Source: UBA3263 sp964528425 (GTDB lineage: Bacteria; Bacteroidota; Bacteroidia; Bacteroidales; Muribaculaceae). From it: 8,429 bases of DNA. The stretch spans positions 1 to 8,429 of the forward strand of contig CAZGTD010000055.1 of the NCBI GenBank assembly GCA_964528425.1, read 5' to 3'. The notes beneath the pieces were generated by a model. The model was not told the origin of the DNA, searched no databases, and saw nothing but the letters and a program-made list of their open reading frames with translations. A program made the translations under genes and the position numbers. Below, in pieces: positions 1-6,548 of this stretch (the stretch's first letter is position 1; every line of letters starts with the position of its first letter).

Positions 1-69
1 AATCACCATAAATATGAAGACGAACCAATAATTGGCATTCTCCACGAACCAGTTGGTTACCGCCGCCAT
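1..69 (-). CDS. Possible N-terminal fragment of a DedA-family membrane protein (cut by the left edge)
   Basis: In a frame different from atpD, an ATG at 69-67 opens a 23-codon frame that runs off the window edge. It begins MAAVTNWFVENANYW and continues with a hydrophobic stretch ending FIFMVI. The pattern of a short polar start, then N-Y-W, then a hydrophobic run ending Met-Val-Ile resembles the beginning of Bacteroidota DedA/SNARE-associated proteins, which usually continue with an ESSFIPFPSE-type motif just beyond where this window stops. DedA proteins are inner-membrane proteins linked to lipid (undecaprenyl-phosphate or phospholipid) flipping and membrane homeostasis. The frame takes over where atpD stops resembling its family, so this sequence may have been joined to atpD by an assembly error. 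Only 23 residues are visible and the family motif is outside the window, so the call is tentative. Confidence 0.4.
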   Translation of the reverse strand, partial: MAAVTNWFVENANYWFVFIFMVI

Positions 70-868
70 CCTGGTCGCGGAACTGTTCGGCAACAGTGAG
101 GCCGGTCAGCGCCACGCGCAAACGTGCACCCGGAGGCTCGTTCATCTGACCGAACACCAGGGCAGCCTGACTCTCCTTAACCTTGTCCATATCGACGGTC
201 GAGAGGTCCCACTGACCTTGTTCCATACCCTTTTCGAAAGTTTCGCCGTATTTGATAACTCCGGACTCAATCATTTCGCGGAGCAGGTCGTTACCCTCGC
301 GGGTACGCTCGCCGACACCGGTAAATACCGAGAAGCCGTTGTGGCCTTTGGCAATATTATTGATGAGCTCCATGATAAGCACGGTTTTGCCTACGCCGGC
401 GCCACCGAACAAACCGATTTTACCGCCCTTCGAGTAGGGTTCGAGCAGGTCGATAACCTTAATGCCGGTCTGCAGGATTTCGGTAGAAATCGTAAGGTCT
501 TCAAACTTCGGGGCCGGCTGGTGAATCGGACGGAGATCATCTCGCTTGAGTTGCGGCAAGTTGTCGATAGATTGCCCGATAACGTTCATCAGGCGGCCTT
601 TTACTTGCTCGCCGGTCGGCACTGCAATCGGCTGTCCGAGGTTTTCAACCTTAATGCCGCGCTGGAGGCCGTCGGTACTCTCCATGGCCACGCAACGCAC
701 GGTTTGTTCACCGATATGCTGTTCAACTTCGAGAATCAGCTCCGAGCCGTCGGGACGGGTAATTTTCAGTGCGCTGTAGATAGGGGGGAGCTGAGAGGCA
801 TCGCCGCTGAAAGCAACGTCAACAACAGGGCCGATGACCTGGGCTACCTTACCGAATTGTTCGCTCAT
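1..868 (-). CDS. atpD: F1F0 ATP synthase subunit beta, 5' part; family similarity ends near codon 267-270
   Basis: This is the catalytic beta subunit of the cytoplasmic F1 sector, which makes ATP using the proton or sodium gradient. The frame starts MSEQFGKVAQVIGPVVDV, the usual beta N-terminal barrel. It has the Walker A loop GGAGVGKT at residues 155-162, the catalytic-glutamate segment GERTREGNDL at 186-195, and FGQMNEPPGAR at 239-249. The stretch between about 200 and 237 is the longer form typical of Bacteroidota. After ALTGLTVAEQFRDQDGGG (to residue 270) the expected Walker B and following segment (ILFFIDNIFRF-like) is missing. Instead 19 unrelated residues follow without a stop to the window edge. 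A full beta subunit has roughly 500 residues, so about 230 are absent. The gene lies 33 nt after nuoH with no recognisable promoter in the gap. Identity is certain for residues 1-266; the last roughly 20 codons are probably not atpD. Confidence 0.93.
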   Translation of the reverse strand, partial: MSEQFGKVAQVIGPVVDVAFSGDASQLPPIYSALKITRPDGSELILEVEQHIGEQTVRCVAMESTDGLQRGIKVENLGQPIAVPTGEQVKGRLMNVIGQSIDNLPQLKRDDLRPIHQPAPKFEDLTISTEILQTGIKVIDLLEPYSKGGKIGLFGGAGVGKTVLIMELINNIAKGHNGFSVFTGVGERTREGNDLLREMIESGVIKYGETFEKGMEQGQWDLSTVDMDKVKESQAALVFGQMNEPPGARLRVALTGLTVAEQFRDQDGGGNQLVRGECQLLVRLHIYGD

Positions 869-901
869 TATTAAGTTGGGTTGGGAGTTTTTGAATTGGA
901 A

Positions 902-1984
902 TTAGAAGTGGAAACCGGTAGTGATAATCAGAACCATCAGAACCAGGTTAACCAGCGAGAGGGGCATCAGATATTTCCACTCGAAAGAGAGGAGCTGGTC
1001 AATACGCAAGCGGGGGAAGGTCCATTTGAACCAGATCATCACGAAGGTGATAACCACTGCCTTGGCAAGGAACCAGAGGAACGAGGGAATATAGTCCATA
1101 ACAGCGTTGAAGCCGTCCCAGCCGGGAATGTGGAAGGGCATCCAGCCGCCGAAGAAAAGCAGAGCGGCAACACCGCCGATAATGAACAGATTCAGATATT
1201 CGGCAAGATAGAAGAAGCCGAAGTGCATGCCCGAGTATTCGGTGTGGTAACCGGCGGTGAGCTCCGATTCAGCTTCGGGAAGGTCAAACGGGCCGCGGTT
1301 GGTTTCGGCCGTGCCGGCAACTATGTAGATAAGGCAGGCAATAATTGCGGGGATATGACCTTTGAAAATAAACCATCCGTCGGCCTGCTGAGCAACGATT
1401 TCGCTAACGCTCATGGTGCCCGCCAGACAAACCATAGTTACCACACAGAGCGAAATGGAGATTTCGTAGCTGACCATCTGCGCACCCGAACGGAGCGCGC
1501 CGATAAGGGTGAACTTATTGTTGGATGACCAACCGGCCAGCAGAATGCCTAAAACACCGATGGAGCTGGTTGCAAGCAGGAAGAAAATGCCGATATTGAA
1601 GTCGATAACCTGCAGGCCGTTGCCCCAGGGGAGCACGGCAAATGCGAGCATCGATGCCAGAATCACCAGGAACGGAGCGAGACCAAACAGGAATTTATCT
1701 GCATGGTTCAGCGGAATAAGCTCCTTGATGAGCATTTTAAACATGTCGGCAAACGACTGCAGCAAGCCGAAGGGGCCTACGCGGTTCGGGCCGAGGCGAC
1801 ACTGGAAGGCAGCGCAGACCTTGCGTTCAAAATAGATGTAGAACAGCGCCAGCAGTGCGTAGAGCACGAGCAGTCCCAGGCCGATGAGCACACACTCAAC
1901 GGTTACGGTCAGCCAGGGGGCCATGCCGCAGGTAACGCTCAGGAAATTATCGATCCAGCCGGTTATAAAGGATAAGTCTTGCAT
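902..1984 (-). CDS. nuoH: NADH-quinone oxidoreductase (complex I) subunit H
   Basis: NuoH is the membrane subunit that forms the quinone entry chamber with NuoB and NuoD and links quinone reduction to ion pumping. The 360-residue product is close to the usual family length and looks complete. About eight hydrophobic segments are visible, near residues 27-52, 97-120, 130-150, 170-193, 210-226, 255-280, 302-320 and 338-357. Conserved loops include ERKVCAAFQCRLGPNRVGPF (53-72), GWSSNNKFTLIGALRSGAQM (151-170) and AETNRGPFDLPEAESELTAG (226-245), the last being the acidic loop typical of this subunit. The ATG at 1984 is 44 nt after the nuoCD stop and has no clear Shine-Dalgarno site, which is normal for Bacteroidota. 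The next gene in a standard nuo cluster would be nuoI, but here it is atpD. Confidence 0.97.
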   Translation of the reverse strand: MQDLSFITGWIDNFLSVTCGMAPWLTVTVECVLIGLGLLVLYALLALFYIYFERKVCAAFQCRLGPNRVGPFGLLQSFADMFKMLIKELIPLNHADKFLFGLAPFLVILASMLAFAVLPWGNGLQVIDFNIGIFFLLATSSIGVLGILLAGWSSNNKFTLIGALRSGAQMVSYEISISLCVVTMVCLAGTMSVSEIVAQQADGWFIFKGHIPAIIACLIYIVAGTAETNRGPFDLPEAESELTAGYHTEYSGMHFGFFYLAEYLNLFIIGGVAALLFFGGWMPFHIPGWDGFNAVMDYIPSFLWFLAKAVVITFVMIWFKWTFPRLRIDQLLSFEWKYLMPLSLVNLVLMVLIITTGFHF

Positions 1985-2028
1985 AAACGTGAATGATGGA
2001 GTGGATGATGAATGGAGTCAGAGAGGCT

Positions 2029-3651
2029 TTATCTGTCGATGTCGGGAACGATATAGTCGAGCGAGCCGCCAATGGTTATGAGGTCGGCAATCTTGTTGCC
2101 GCTGACCAGATGGTCAACAACCGCAGCCAGAGGGAAGCAGGGCGAGTTGAGTTTCAGGCGGAAGGGCTGGGCGGTGCCGGTGCTTTCAATGTAGCAGCCG
2201 AAGGCGCCCTTGCCGGTTTCCACTTCCTGGAACCAGTGACCTTCGGGCAGTTTAATGATTTTGGGAACTTTAGCGCAGATTTCGCCTTCGGGAATCTTGT
2301 TGATGAGCTGGGCGATAATCTTGCAGCTTTCTTCCATTTCGGTTATGCGGGCCTTAAAGCGATCCATGGAGTCGCCGCCTTCGCGGGTAACCACCTTGAA
2401 GTCAAGTTCATTATAAATGCCATAAGGACGGGCGCGGCGAACATCATAGTTCCAGCCTGCGGAGCGGGCTGTAGGACCGGTAATGTTGTAGCTGATGGCA
2501 TCTTCTTTTTTCAGAATGCCAACGCCTTCCATACGGTTTTTGGCTATGATATTTCCGGTGAATACCTTATTGTATTCCTTAATGGCTTTAGGCATAACTT
2601 CAAGCAGAGCCTTGACATCACTGACGAAGTTGGGGTCGAGGTCAGCCATAACGCCGCCGATGGTGTTATAGTTGAAAGTCATGCGGGCGCCGGTAGTCTT
2701 TTCGAAGATATCGAGAATGCGTTCGCGTTCGCGCAGAGGATAGAAGAGCATTGTGGTCGCACCAAGGTCCATGCAGAATGTACCCATGGCAAGCAAGTGG
2801 GAGTTAATGCGGTTCAGCTCGTCCATAATCACGCGGATTACCTGTGCGCGGCGGGGAACCTCGAGTCCCATTGCCTTTTCAATGCAAAGGCAGAGGCCGT
2901 GGCGGTTAATCATTGCCGAAAGGTAGTCAAGGCGGTCAGTATAGTGGAGAGTCTGCGGATAGCCTTGTCCTTCACAAAGTTTTTCGATTCCGCGATGGAT
3001 ATAACCGAGATAGAGGTCGATTTTGGTTATCGTTTCGCCATCGACTGCAGTGCGCAGGCGGAGCACACCGTGGGTTGCGGGGTGTTGCGGGCCGATGTTG
3101 ACCACAAACTGGTCCGGACGGAAAATTACGCGTTGCTTTTCAACTATATTGCCGTTAGGGTCTTCTTCGTAGTAAACGGTTGAATCTTCAACCGTTTCAT
3201 GGTCGAGGCGCACGGGGTTGACCTGAGGGTCGGCGTTATAGTCTTTACGGAAAGGGAACCCGACCCAGTCGTTGCGCAGAAAGAGTCGGCGCATGTCGGG
3301 GTTTCCGATGAACTTTATGCCATAAAAGTCGTAAACTTCGCGCTCGTAAACTCCGGCAATGGCGTAGAGGTCGCTGATTGAGTGAAGGAAGGGATTTTCG
3401 CGGCTGTCGGCAACGGTTTTCAGGCGCACCATATCGTAGGTTTTGGAGTTTACAATATAGTAAACAACGCCGAGCTGCTCGCCCCAGTCCATGCCTATGA
3501 GGGCGCGGAGGTTATCGTAGCCGAATTCGTTGCGCAGGGTGGTGACCAGGTCATGAAGTTGGGCGTCGGCAACGTTGAATTCAAGGGTTTCACCCTGGGC
3601 GATTTCAACGGCGGGGAACTTCTGAGCCACGGTTTCCTGTAGATTTGCCAT
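2029..3651 (-). CDS. nuoCD: NADH-quinone oxidoreductase (complex I) fused subunits C and D
   Basis: This 540-residue protein joins NuoC (about residues 1-150) and NuoD (about 180-540) through a short acidic linker. The NuoC part shows the signature around 103-138, with EREVYDFYGIKF, PDMRRLFL and GFPFRKDY. The NuoD part has IGPQHPATHGVLRL at 186-199 and ends in IDR, as the family does. By comparison with the known 49-kDa subunit structure, His194 (in THG) and Tyr243 (in LDYL) match the residues that contact the quinone headgroup. NuoD is the peripheral-arm subunit that, with NuoB, holds the quinone next to cluster N2. The C-D fusion is also known in enterobacteria and is usual in Bacteroidales. 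The gene lies 43 nt after nuoB and 44 nt before nuoH. No nuoE, nuoF or nuoG follows. The sequence looks intact throughout. Confidence 0.97.
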   Translation of the reverse strand: MANLQETVAQKFPAVEIAQGETLEFNVADAQLHDLVTTLRNEFGYDNLRALIGMDWGEQLGVVYYIVNSKTYDMVRLKTVADSRENPFLHSISDLYAIAGVYEREVYDFYGIKFIGNPDMRRLFLRNDWVGFPFRKDYNADPQVNPVRLDHETVEDSTVYYEEDPNGNIVEKQRVIFRPDQFVVNIGPQHPATHGVLRLRTAVDGETITKIDLYLGYIHRGIEKLCEGQGYPQTLHYTDRLDYLSAMINRHGLCLCIEKAMGLEVPRRAQVIRVIMDELNRINSHLLAMGTFCMDLGATTMLFYPLRERERILDIFEKTTGARMTFNYNTIGGVMADLDPNFVSDVKALLEVMPKAIKEYNKVFTGNIIAKNRMEGVGILKKEDAISYNITGPTARSAGWNYDVRRARPYGIYNELDFKVVTREGGDSMDRFKARITEMEESCKIIAQLINKIPEGEICAKVPKIIKLPEGHWFQEVETGKGAFGCYIESTGTAQPFRLKLNSPCFPLAAVVDHLVSGNKIADLITIGGSLDYIVPDIDR

Positions 3652-3694
3652 ACTCTCGAGTATCTGTTATGGTTTTTATTTGCTAATGGATGAA

Positions 3695-4303
3695 TTAGTC
3701 GGTCATCTCTTCGACCGGATGGTTTTTAAGGAATTCCTTCTGGTTTTCCTTGCGATTCACACCGCCAAAGAATTTTTCGACTTTCATTTTGCGGCTAAGC
3801 TGCATAATGGAATAAATCATAGCTTCGGGGCGGGGAGGACAACCGGGGCAGTAAACGTCGACGGGAATGATTTCGCCAACGCCCTTAACAACGTGGTAGC
3901 TGTTTTTGAAGGGGCCGCCGGAAATTGCGCAGCCGCCGCAGGCAATAACATATTTGGGTTCGGCGAGCTGGTCGTAGAGGCGACGAACAACCGGAGCCAT
4001 GCGGTGCACGATAGTGCCGGCAACCATCATGAAGTCGGCCTGGCGTGGCGACGAACGGGCAACTTCCCAGCCGAAGCGGGCAAAGTCATAACGGGCAGCG
4101 CCCAAAGCGATGAATTCAATACCGCAACACGAGGTTGCAAAGGTCAGAGGCCAGATTGAGTTTGAACGGCCCCAGTTGATGAGTTTATCGAGAGAGCCGA
4201 CGATAACGTTTGTTCCGTTGGCTTTCAGTTCGTTTACGAGGGACTCGATATATTCGTTGTCCTTAAAGGCTTCGTAGGGAACACCCTGGGCGGTTACTTC
4301 CAT
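3695..4303 (-). CDS. nuoB: NADH-quinone oxidoreductase (complex I) subunit B
   Basis: NuoB carries the terminal iron-sulfur cluster N2, which passes electrons to quinone at the NuoB/NuoD interface. With the chosen start (MEVTAQGVPYEAF) the product has 202 residues. The cluster ligands expected for the family are present: Cys59 and Cys60 in ATSCCGIEF, Cys125 in GGCAISGG and Cys155 in PGCPPRPE. Two further cysteines (Cys122 and Cys152) lie close by and are not part of the standard ligand set. A longer frame opens upstream at 4372, but it lies inside nuoA. The ATG at 4303 is preferred because NuoB homology begins there, it overlaps the nuoA end by 10 nt (translational coupling is likely), and an AAGGAG sits 7 nt before it. 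The gap to nuoCD is 43 nt. Confidence 0.96.
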   Translation of the reverse strand: MEVTAQGVPYEAFKDNEYIESLVNELKANGTNVIVGSLDKLINWGRSNSIWPLTFATSCCGIEFIALGAARYDFARFGWEVARSSPRQADFMMVAGTIVHRMAPVVRRLYDQLAEPKYVIACGGCAISGGPFKNSYHVVKGVGEIIPVDVYCPGCPPRPEAMIYSIMQLSRKMKVEKFFGGVNRKENQKEFLKNHPVEEMTD

Positions 4304-4662
4304 TGTAAGGCTCCTTTCCGCCAGGCATAGACGAGGCCCAGCACAAGAATTGAGAAAAATACGGCGATGCAAAGAATGCCCTGGCCACCGAGGTCGCGCA
4401 TATTAACTGCCCAAGGGAACAGGAAGACACATTCAACGTCGAACATCAGAAAGAGAATGGCATAAAGATAATAGCCAATTTTAAACTGAGCCATGGACTC
4501 GCCACGGGTTGGAATGCCGCACTCATACGGCTCGCCTTTCTGCACATTATAAGAGCGGGGCGACAGCAACCCGGCAACTACCAGAGCCAGCGCAACCAGG
4601 GCAATGCCCGTAACCGCGGCGGTGATGGCCAGGACGCCATTTGAGATGGATAACGTTATCAT
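4294..4662 (-). CDS. nuoA: NADH-quinone oxidoreductase (complex I) subunit A
   Basis: NuoA is a small membrane subunit next to NuoH at the junction of the membrane and peripheral arms of complex I. The 122-residue product has three hydrophobic segments (about 9-33, 62-84 and 95-113). Between the first two lies the conserved loop with EPYECG at 44-49, which holds the cysteine whose exposure changes between active and deactive states in the mitochondrial enzyme. The FDVE acidic motif at 74-77 is followed by FPWA at 82-85. It is the first gene of the nuo cluster, preceded by an intergenic region with a terminator and a candidate promoter. The ATG at 4662 has only an A-rich leader before it, as usual in Bacteroidota. 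Its stop codon overlaps the nuoB start. Confidence 0.96.
   Translation of the reverse strand: MITLSISNGVLAITAAVTGIALVALALVVAGLLSPRSYNVQKGEPYECGIPTRGESMAQFKIGYYLYAILFLMFDVECVFLFPWAVNMRDLGGQGILCIAVFFSILVLGLVYAWRKGALQWK
4311..4316 (-). promoter_or_regulatory. Shine-Dalgarno site of nuoB inside the nuoA coding end
   Basis: On the minus strand AAGGAG lies 7 nt before the nuoB ATG at 4303. The bases also encode Lys-Gly near the C-terminus of NuoA (in RKGALQWK). It is the clearest ribosome binding site in the window, since the other starts here lack one, and it decides the nuoB start against the longer upstream frame. Confidence 0.7.
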
Positions 4663-4673
4663 ACAGTTTTTTA

Positions 4674-4753
4674 TGGTAACAAAACTATGTATTTTGGGTC
4701 TATTATAGGCGCAAATTTACGAAAAAAATCTTAAACCAGCGGTATAGTTACCA
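4674..4753. repeat. Separated inverted repeat TGGTAAC / GTTACCA flanking the candidate nuoA promoter
   Basis: TGGTAAC at 4674-4680 and its exact reverse complement GTTACCA at 4747-4753 lie on either side of the candidate promoter, 66 nt apart. Related AACTAT (4683-4688) and ATAGTT (4744-4749) blocks sit beside or overlap the arms. This could be a pair of binding sites for a regulator or chance in AT-rich DNA. The arms are short, so the call is weak. Confidence 0.2.
4712..4719 (-). promoter_or_regulatory. Candidate -7 promoter element for the nuo operon (TAAATTTG)
   Basis: The minus strand reads TAAATTTG, which fits the Bacteroidota primary sigma factor -7 consensus TAnnTTTG. It lies 49 nt upstream of the nuoA ATG, which would give a leader of about 40 nt. 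A convincing TTTG -33 element at the usual distance is not seen; only weak T-rich sequence is present. A TATAAT string also occurs just downstream, but that is the E. coli-type box and is not expected to work in this phylum. Position after a terminator and before the first nuo gene supports the call; no expression evidence exists in the sequence. Confidence 0.5.
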
Positions 4754-4775
4754 AAAAAATATTTAAAATGTATAA

Positions 4776-4809
4776 AAGTCCCTAAAGCCGCAACGGGCTT
4801 TAGGGACTT
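4776..4809 (-). terminator. Rho-independent terminator of the etfBA/acyl-CoA dehydrogenase operon
   Basis: A perfect 14-bp stem (AAGTCCCTAAAGCC paired with GGCTTTAGGGACTT) encloses a 6-nt loop. On the minus strand the hairpin is followed at once by a T-rich stretch (TTATACATTTT and further T runs), while the plus-strand side is not T-rich. The terminator therefore acts in the minus direction. It begins 21 nt after the acyl-CoA dehydrogenase stop and separates that operon from the nuo genes. Confidence 0.9.
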
Positions 4810-4830
4810 AACGAGGGCTATTCAATATTT

Positions 4831-6546
4831 TCAGGCCTGATAGCAGGCGATTTCAGCAGGATTGAACGAGGCGATGAAGTCGCAATGCTGATTAACGAGA
4901 GCCTGAGCCATGTTGTTGTAAACAACGGCCGACTTTGTGAAGCTCGCAGTGCGCTGGGCATCGAGCAGAAGCAGGTAGCTCATAACAATATTGCCGGCCA
5001 TTTCAACGAGGCGACGGGCCATGAAGTCGATATAGGGCTGATCTTTGGTTGAAGCAACCGCGGTTACGGCCTGCTGGAACTTTTCGGTCATGGTTTCGAG
5101 GTTGGCCTTAATGCGGGCGAGCTCAGGAGTGAGTTCTGCGCCGGCGGCAAGCTGCTCGCGATAAGAGTCGATGAGCAGGTTGATGGTGCCGGTGGTGACG
5201 TGGCGGATAGCTGCTACAACCTGCAGCTGGGTGGTGCCTTCGTAGATTGAGGTGATGCGTGCGTCGCGATAGAGGCGTTCGCAAGCGTATTCCTTCATGA
5301 AGCCCGAGCCACCATGAACCTGAATGCAGTCATAGGCGTTTTGGTTGGCATATTCCGAGCCGAGGCCTTTTGCAAGCGGAGTGCATGCGTCGGCGAGCTT
5401 GGAGTAATATTTGCACTCTTTCTTTTCTTCGAGGGTGAGGGGACGCTCTTTGGCGATATCCTCATAGGCCTTGTAGAGGTCAACGTAGCGCGAAGTTTCA
5501 TACAAAAGCGAGCGCGAAGCATCCAGACGGGCCTTCATAACGGCAATCATTTCGTATACGGCGGGGAACTCGATAATCGGCTTGCCGAACTGACGACGCT
5601 CATTTGCATAAGCAAGAGCTTCGCGATAGGCGAGTTCGCTAACGCCCACGCTTTGGGCAGCGATGCCGAGGCGGGCACCGTTCATCAGCGCCATAACGTA
5701 TTTGATCAGGCCCATGCGGCGCGAACCGCAAAGAACTGCCGGAGCGTTTTTATAAACGAGTTCGCATGTGGGCGAGCCTTTGATGCCCATTTTGTTTTCG
5801 ATGCGGCGAACGGTTACTCCGCCGTCGCGCTTGTCGTAGATAAACATCGAAAGGCCGCGACCGTCGCGGGTGCCCTCTTCAGAGCGGGCGAGCACCAAGT
5901 GGATGTCGGCGTCACCGTTGGTGATGAAGCGCTTAACACCGTTGAGGCGCCAGGTACCGTCGGGCTGCTCGGTAGCTTTGAGCATTACGGCCTGGAGGTC
6001 GGAGCCGGCGTCGGGCTCGGTAAGGTCCATCGACATGGTTTCGCCTTCGCAAACGCGGGGAATGAATTTTTCTTTCTGTTCTTCAGAGCCGAATTCATAG
6101 ATTGTTTCGGCGCAGTCCTGAAGGCCCCAGAGGTTTTCAAATCCGCAGTCAGCACGGCTAACGATGTCGGCAGCCATGATGTAGGGGGTAATCGGGAAGT
6201 TCAGGCCACCGAGTCGGCGGGGCATCGACATGCCCATGAGACCGGCCTTGCGGCAGGCATCGAGGTTTACCTGAGTGCCGTCGGCATAGATTACGCGGCC
6301 GTTTTCAACGCGCGGTCCCTGATGATCAACATCTTCGGCATTAGCGGCAACGATGTCGCCACACATTTCGCCAACGATTTCGAGGACGCGGGTGTAGTTG
6401 TCCATGGCGTCGTCGAAGTTATAGGGGGCGTAGTCGAACTTTTCAGCGTCGGTGTAGTTGCGCTCTTTGAGTTCAACGATTTTCTGCATCAGGGGGTGAG
6501 AGAGGTGATGCTTCAAATCGGGATTATCGGTAAAGAAGTTAGCCAT
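4831..6546 (-). CDS. Acyl-CoA dehydrogenase, large form with C-terminal extension
   Basis: This is an FAD enzyme that interconverts acyl-CoA and trans-2-enoyl-CoA and passes electrons to or from the ETF encoded just upstream. The 571-residue protein has an N-terminal extension (about 1-40), the helical N-domain, and the beta domain with LTEPDAGSD at 175-183. The C-domain has QVHGGSGFMKEYACERLYRD (409-428) and IYEGTTQLQ (434-442), where Glu436 is the likely catalytic base. After about residue 450 an extra helical region of 120 residues follows. Short-chain butyryl-CoA dehydrogenases have about 380 residues, so this belongs to the larger subfamily that includes DmdC-like and FadE5-like enzymes. 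The true substrate cannot be read from the sequence. The start ATG lies 2 nt after the etfA stop, implying coupled translation; the operon ends at the terminator downstream. Confidence 0.92.
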   Translation of the reverse strand: MANFFTDNPDLKHHLSHPLMQKIVELKERNYTDAEKFDYAPYNFDDAMDNYTRVLEIVGEMCGDIVAANAEDVDHQGPRVENGRVIYADGTQVNLDACRKAGLMGMSMPRRLGGLNFPITPYIMAADIVSRADCGFENLWGLQDCAETIYEFGSEEQKEKFIPRVCEGETMSMDLTEPDAGSDLQAVMLKATEQPDGTWRLNGVKRFITNGDADIHLVLARSEEGTRDGRGLSMFIYDKRDGGVTVRRIENKMGIKGSPTCELVYKNAPAVLCGSRRMGLIKYVMALMNGARLGIAAQSVGVSELAYREALAYANERRQFGKPIIEFPAVYEMIAVMKARLDASRSLLYETSRYVDLYKAYEDIAKERPLTLEEKKECKYYSKLADACTPLAKGLGSEYANQNAYDCIQVHGGSGFMKEYACERLYRDARITSIYEGTTQLQVVAAIRHVTTGTINLLIDSYREQLAAGAELTPELARIKANLETMTEKFQQAVTAVASTKDQPYIDFMARRLVEMAGNIVMSYLLLLDAQRTASFTKSAVVYNNMAQALVNQHCDFIASFNPAEIACYQA

Positions 6547-6548
6547 GG

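Noticed and set aside
32..874. 280-codon open frame on the plus strand
   Set aside because: It lies antisense to atpD, whose minus-strand frame has clear family motifs. The plus-strand product matches no family I recognise and arises from codon bias.
1993..3183. 396-codon open frame on the plus strand
   Set aside because: It is antisense to nuoCD. Long antisense frames are expected opposite genes with this codon use, and no protein family is visible.
3695..4372. Longer 225-residue version of NuoB starting at 4372
   Set aside because: The extra 23 residues are out-of-frame nuoA sequence without NuoB similarity; the ATG at 4303 has a ribosome binding site and the proper N-terminus.
4704..4709. 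TATAAT box on the minus strand as an E. coli-type -10 element
   Set aside because: Bacteroidota primary sigma factors use TAnnTTTG, no TTGACA-like box is spaced correctly, and the better element TAAATTTG lies just upstream.
4663..4830. Possible small RNA or tRNA gene in the longest intergenic gap
   Set aside because: The only strong fold is the 14-bp terminator hairpin. There is no cloverleaf or conserved tRNA loop, and the rest is AT-rich promoter-like sequence.
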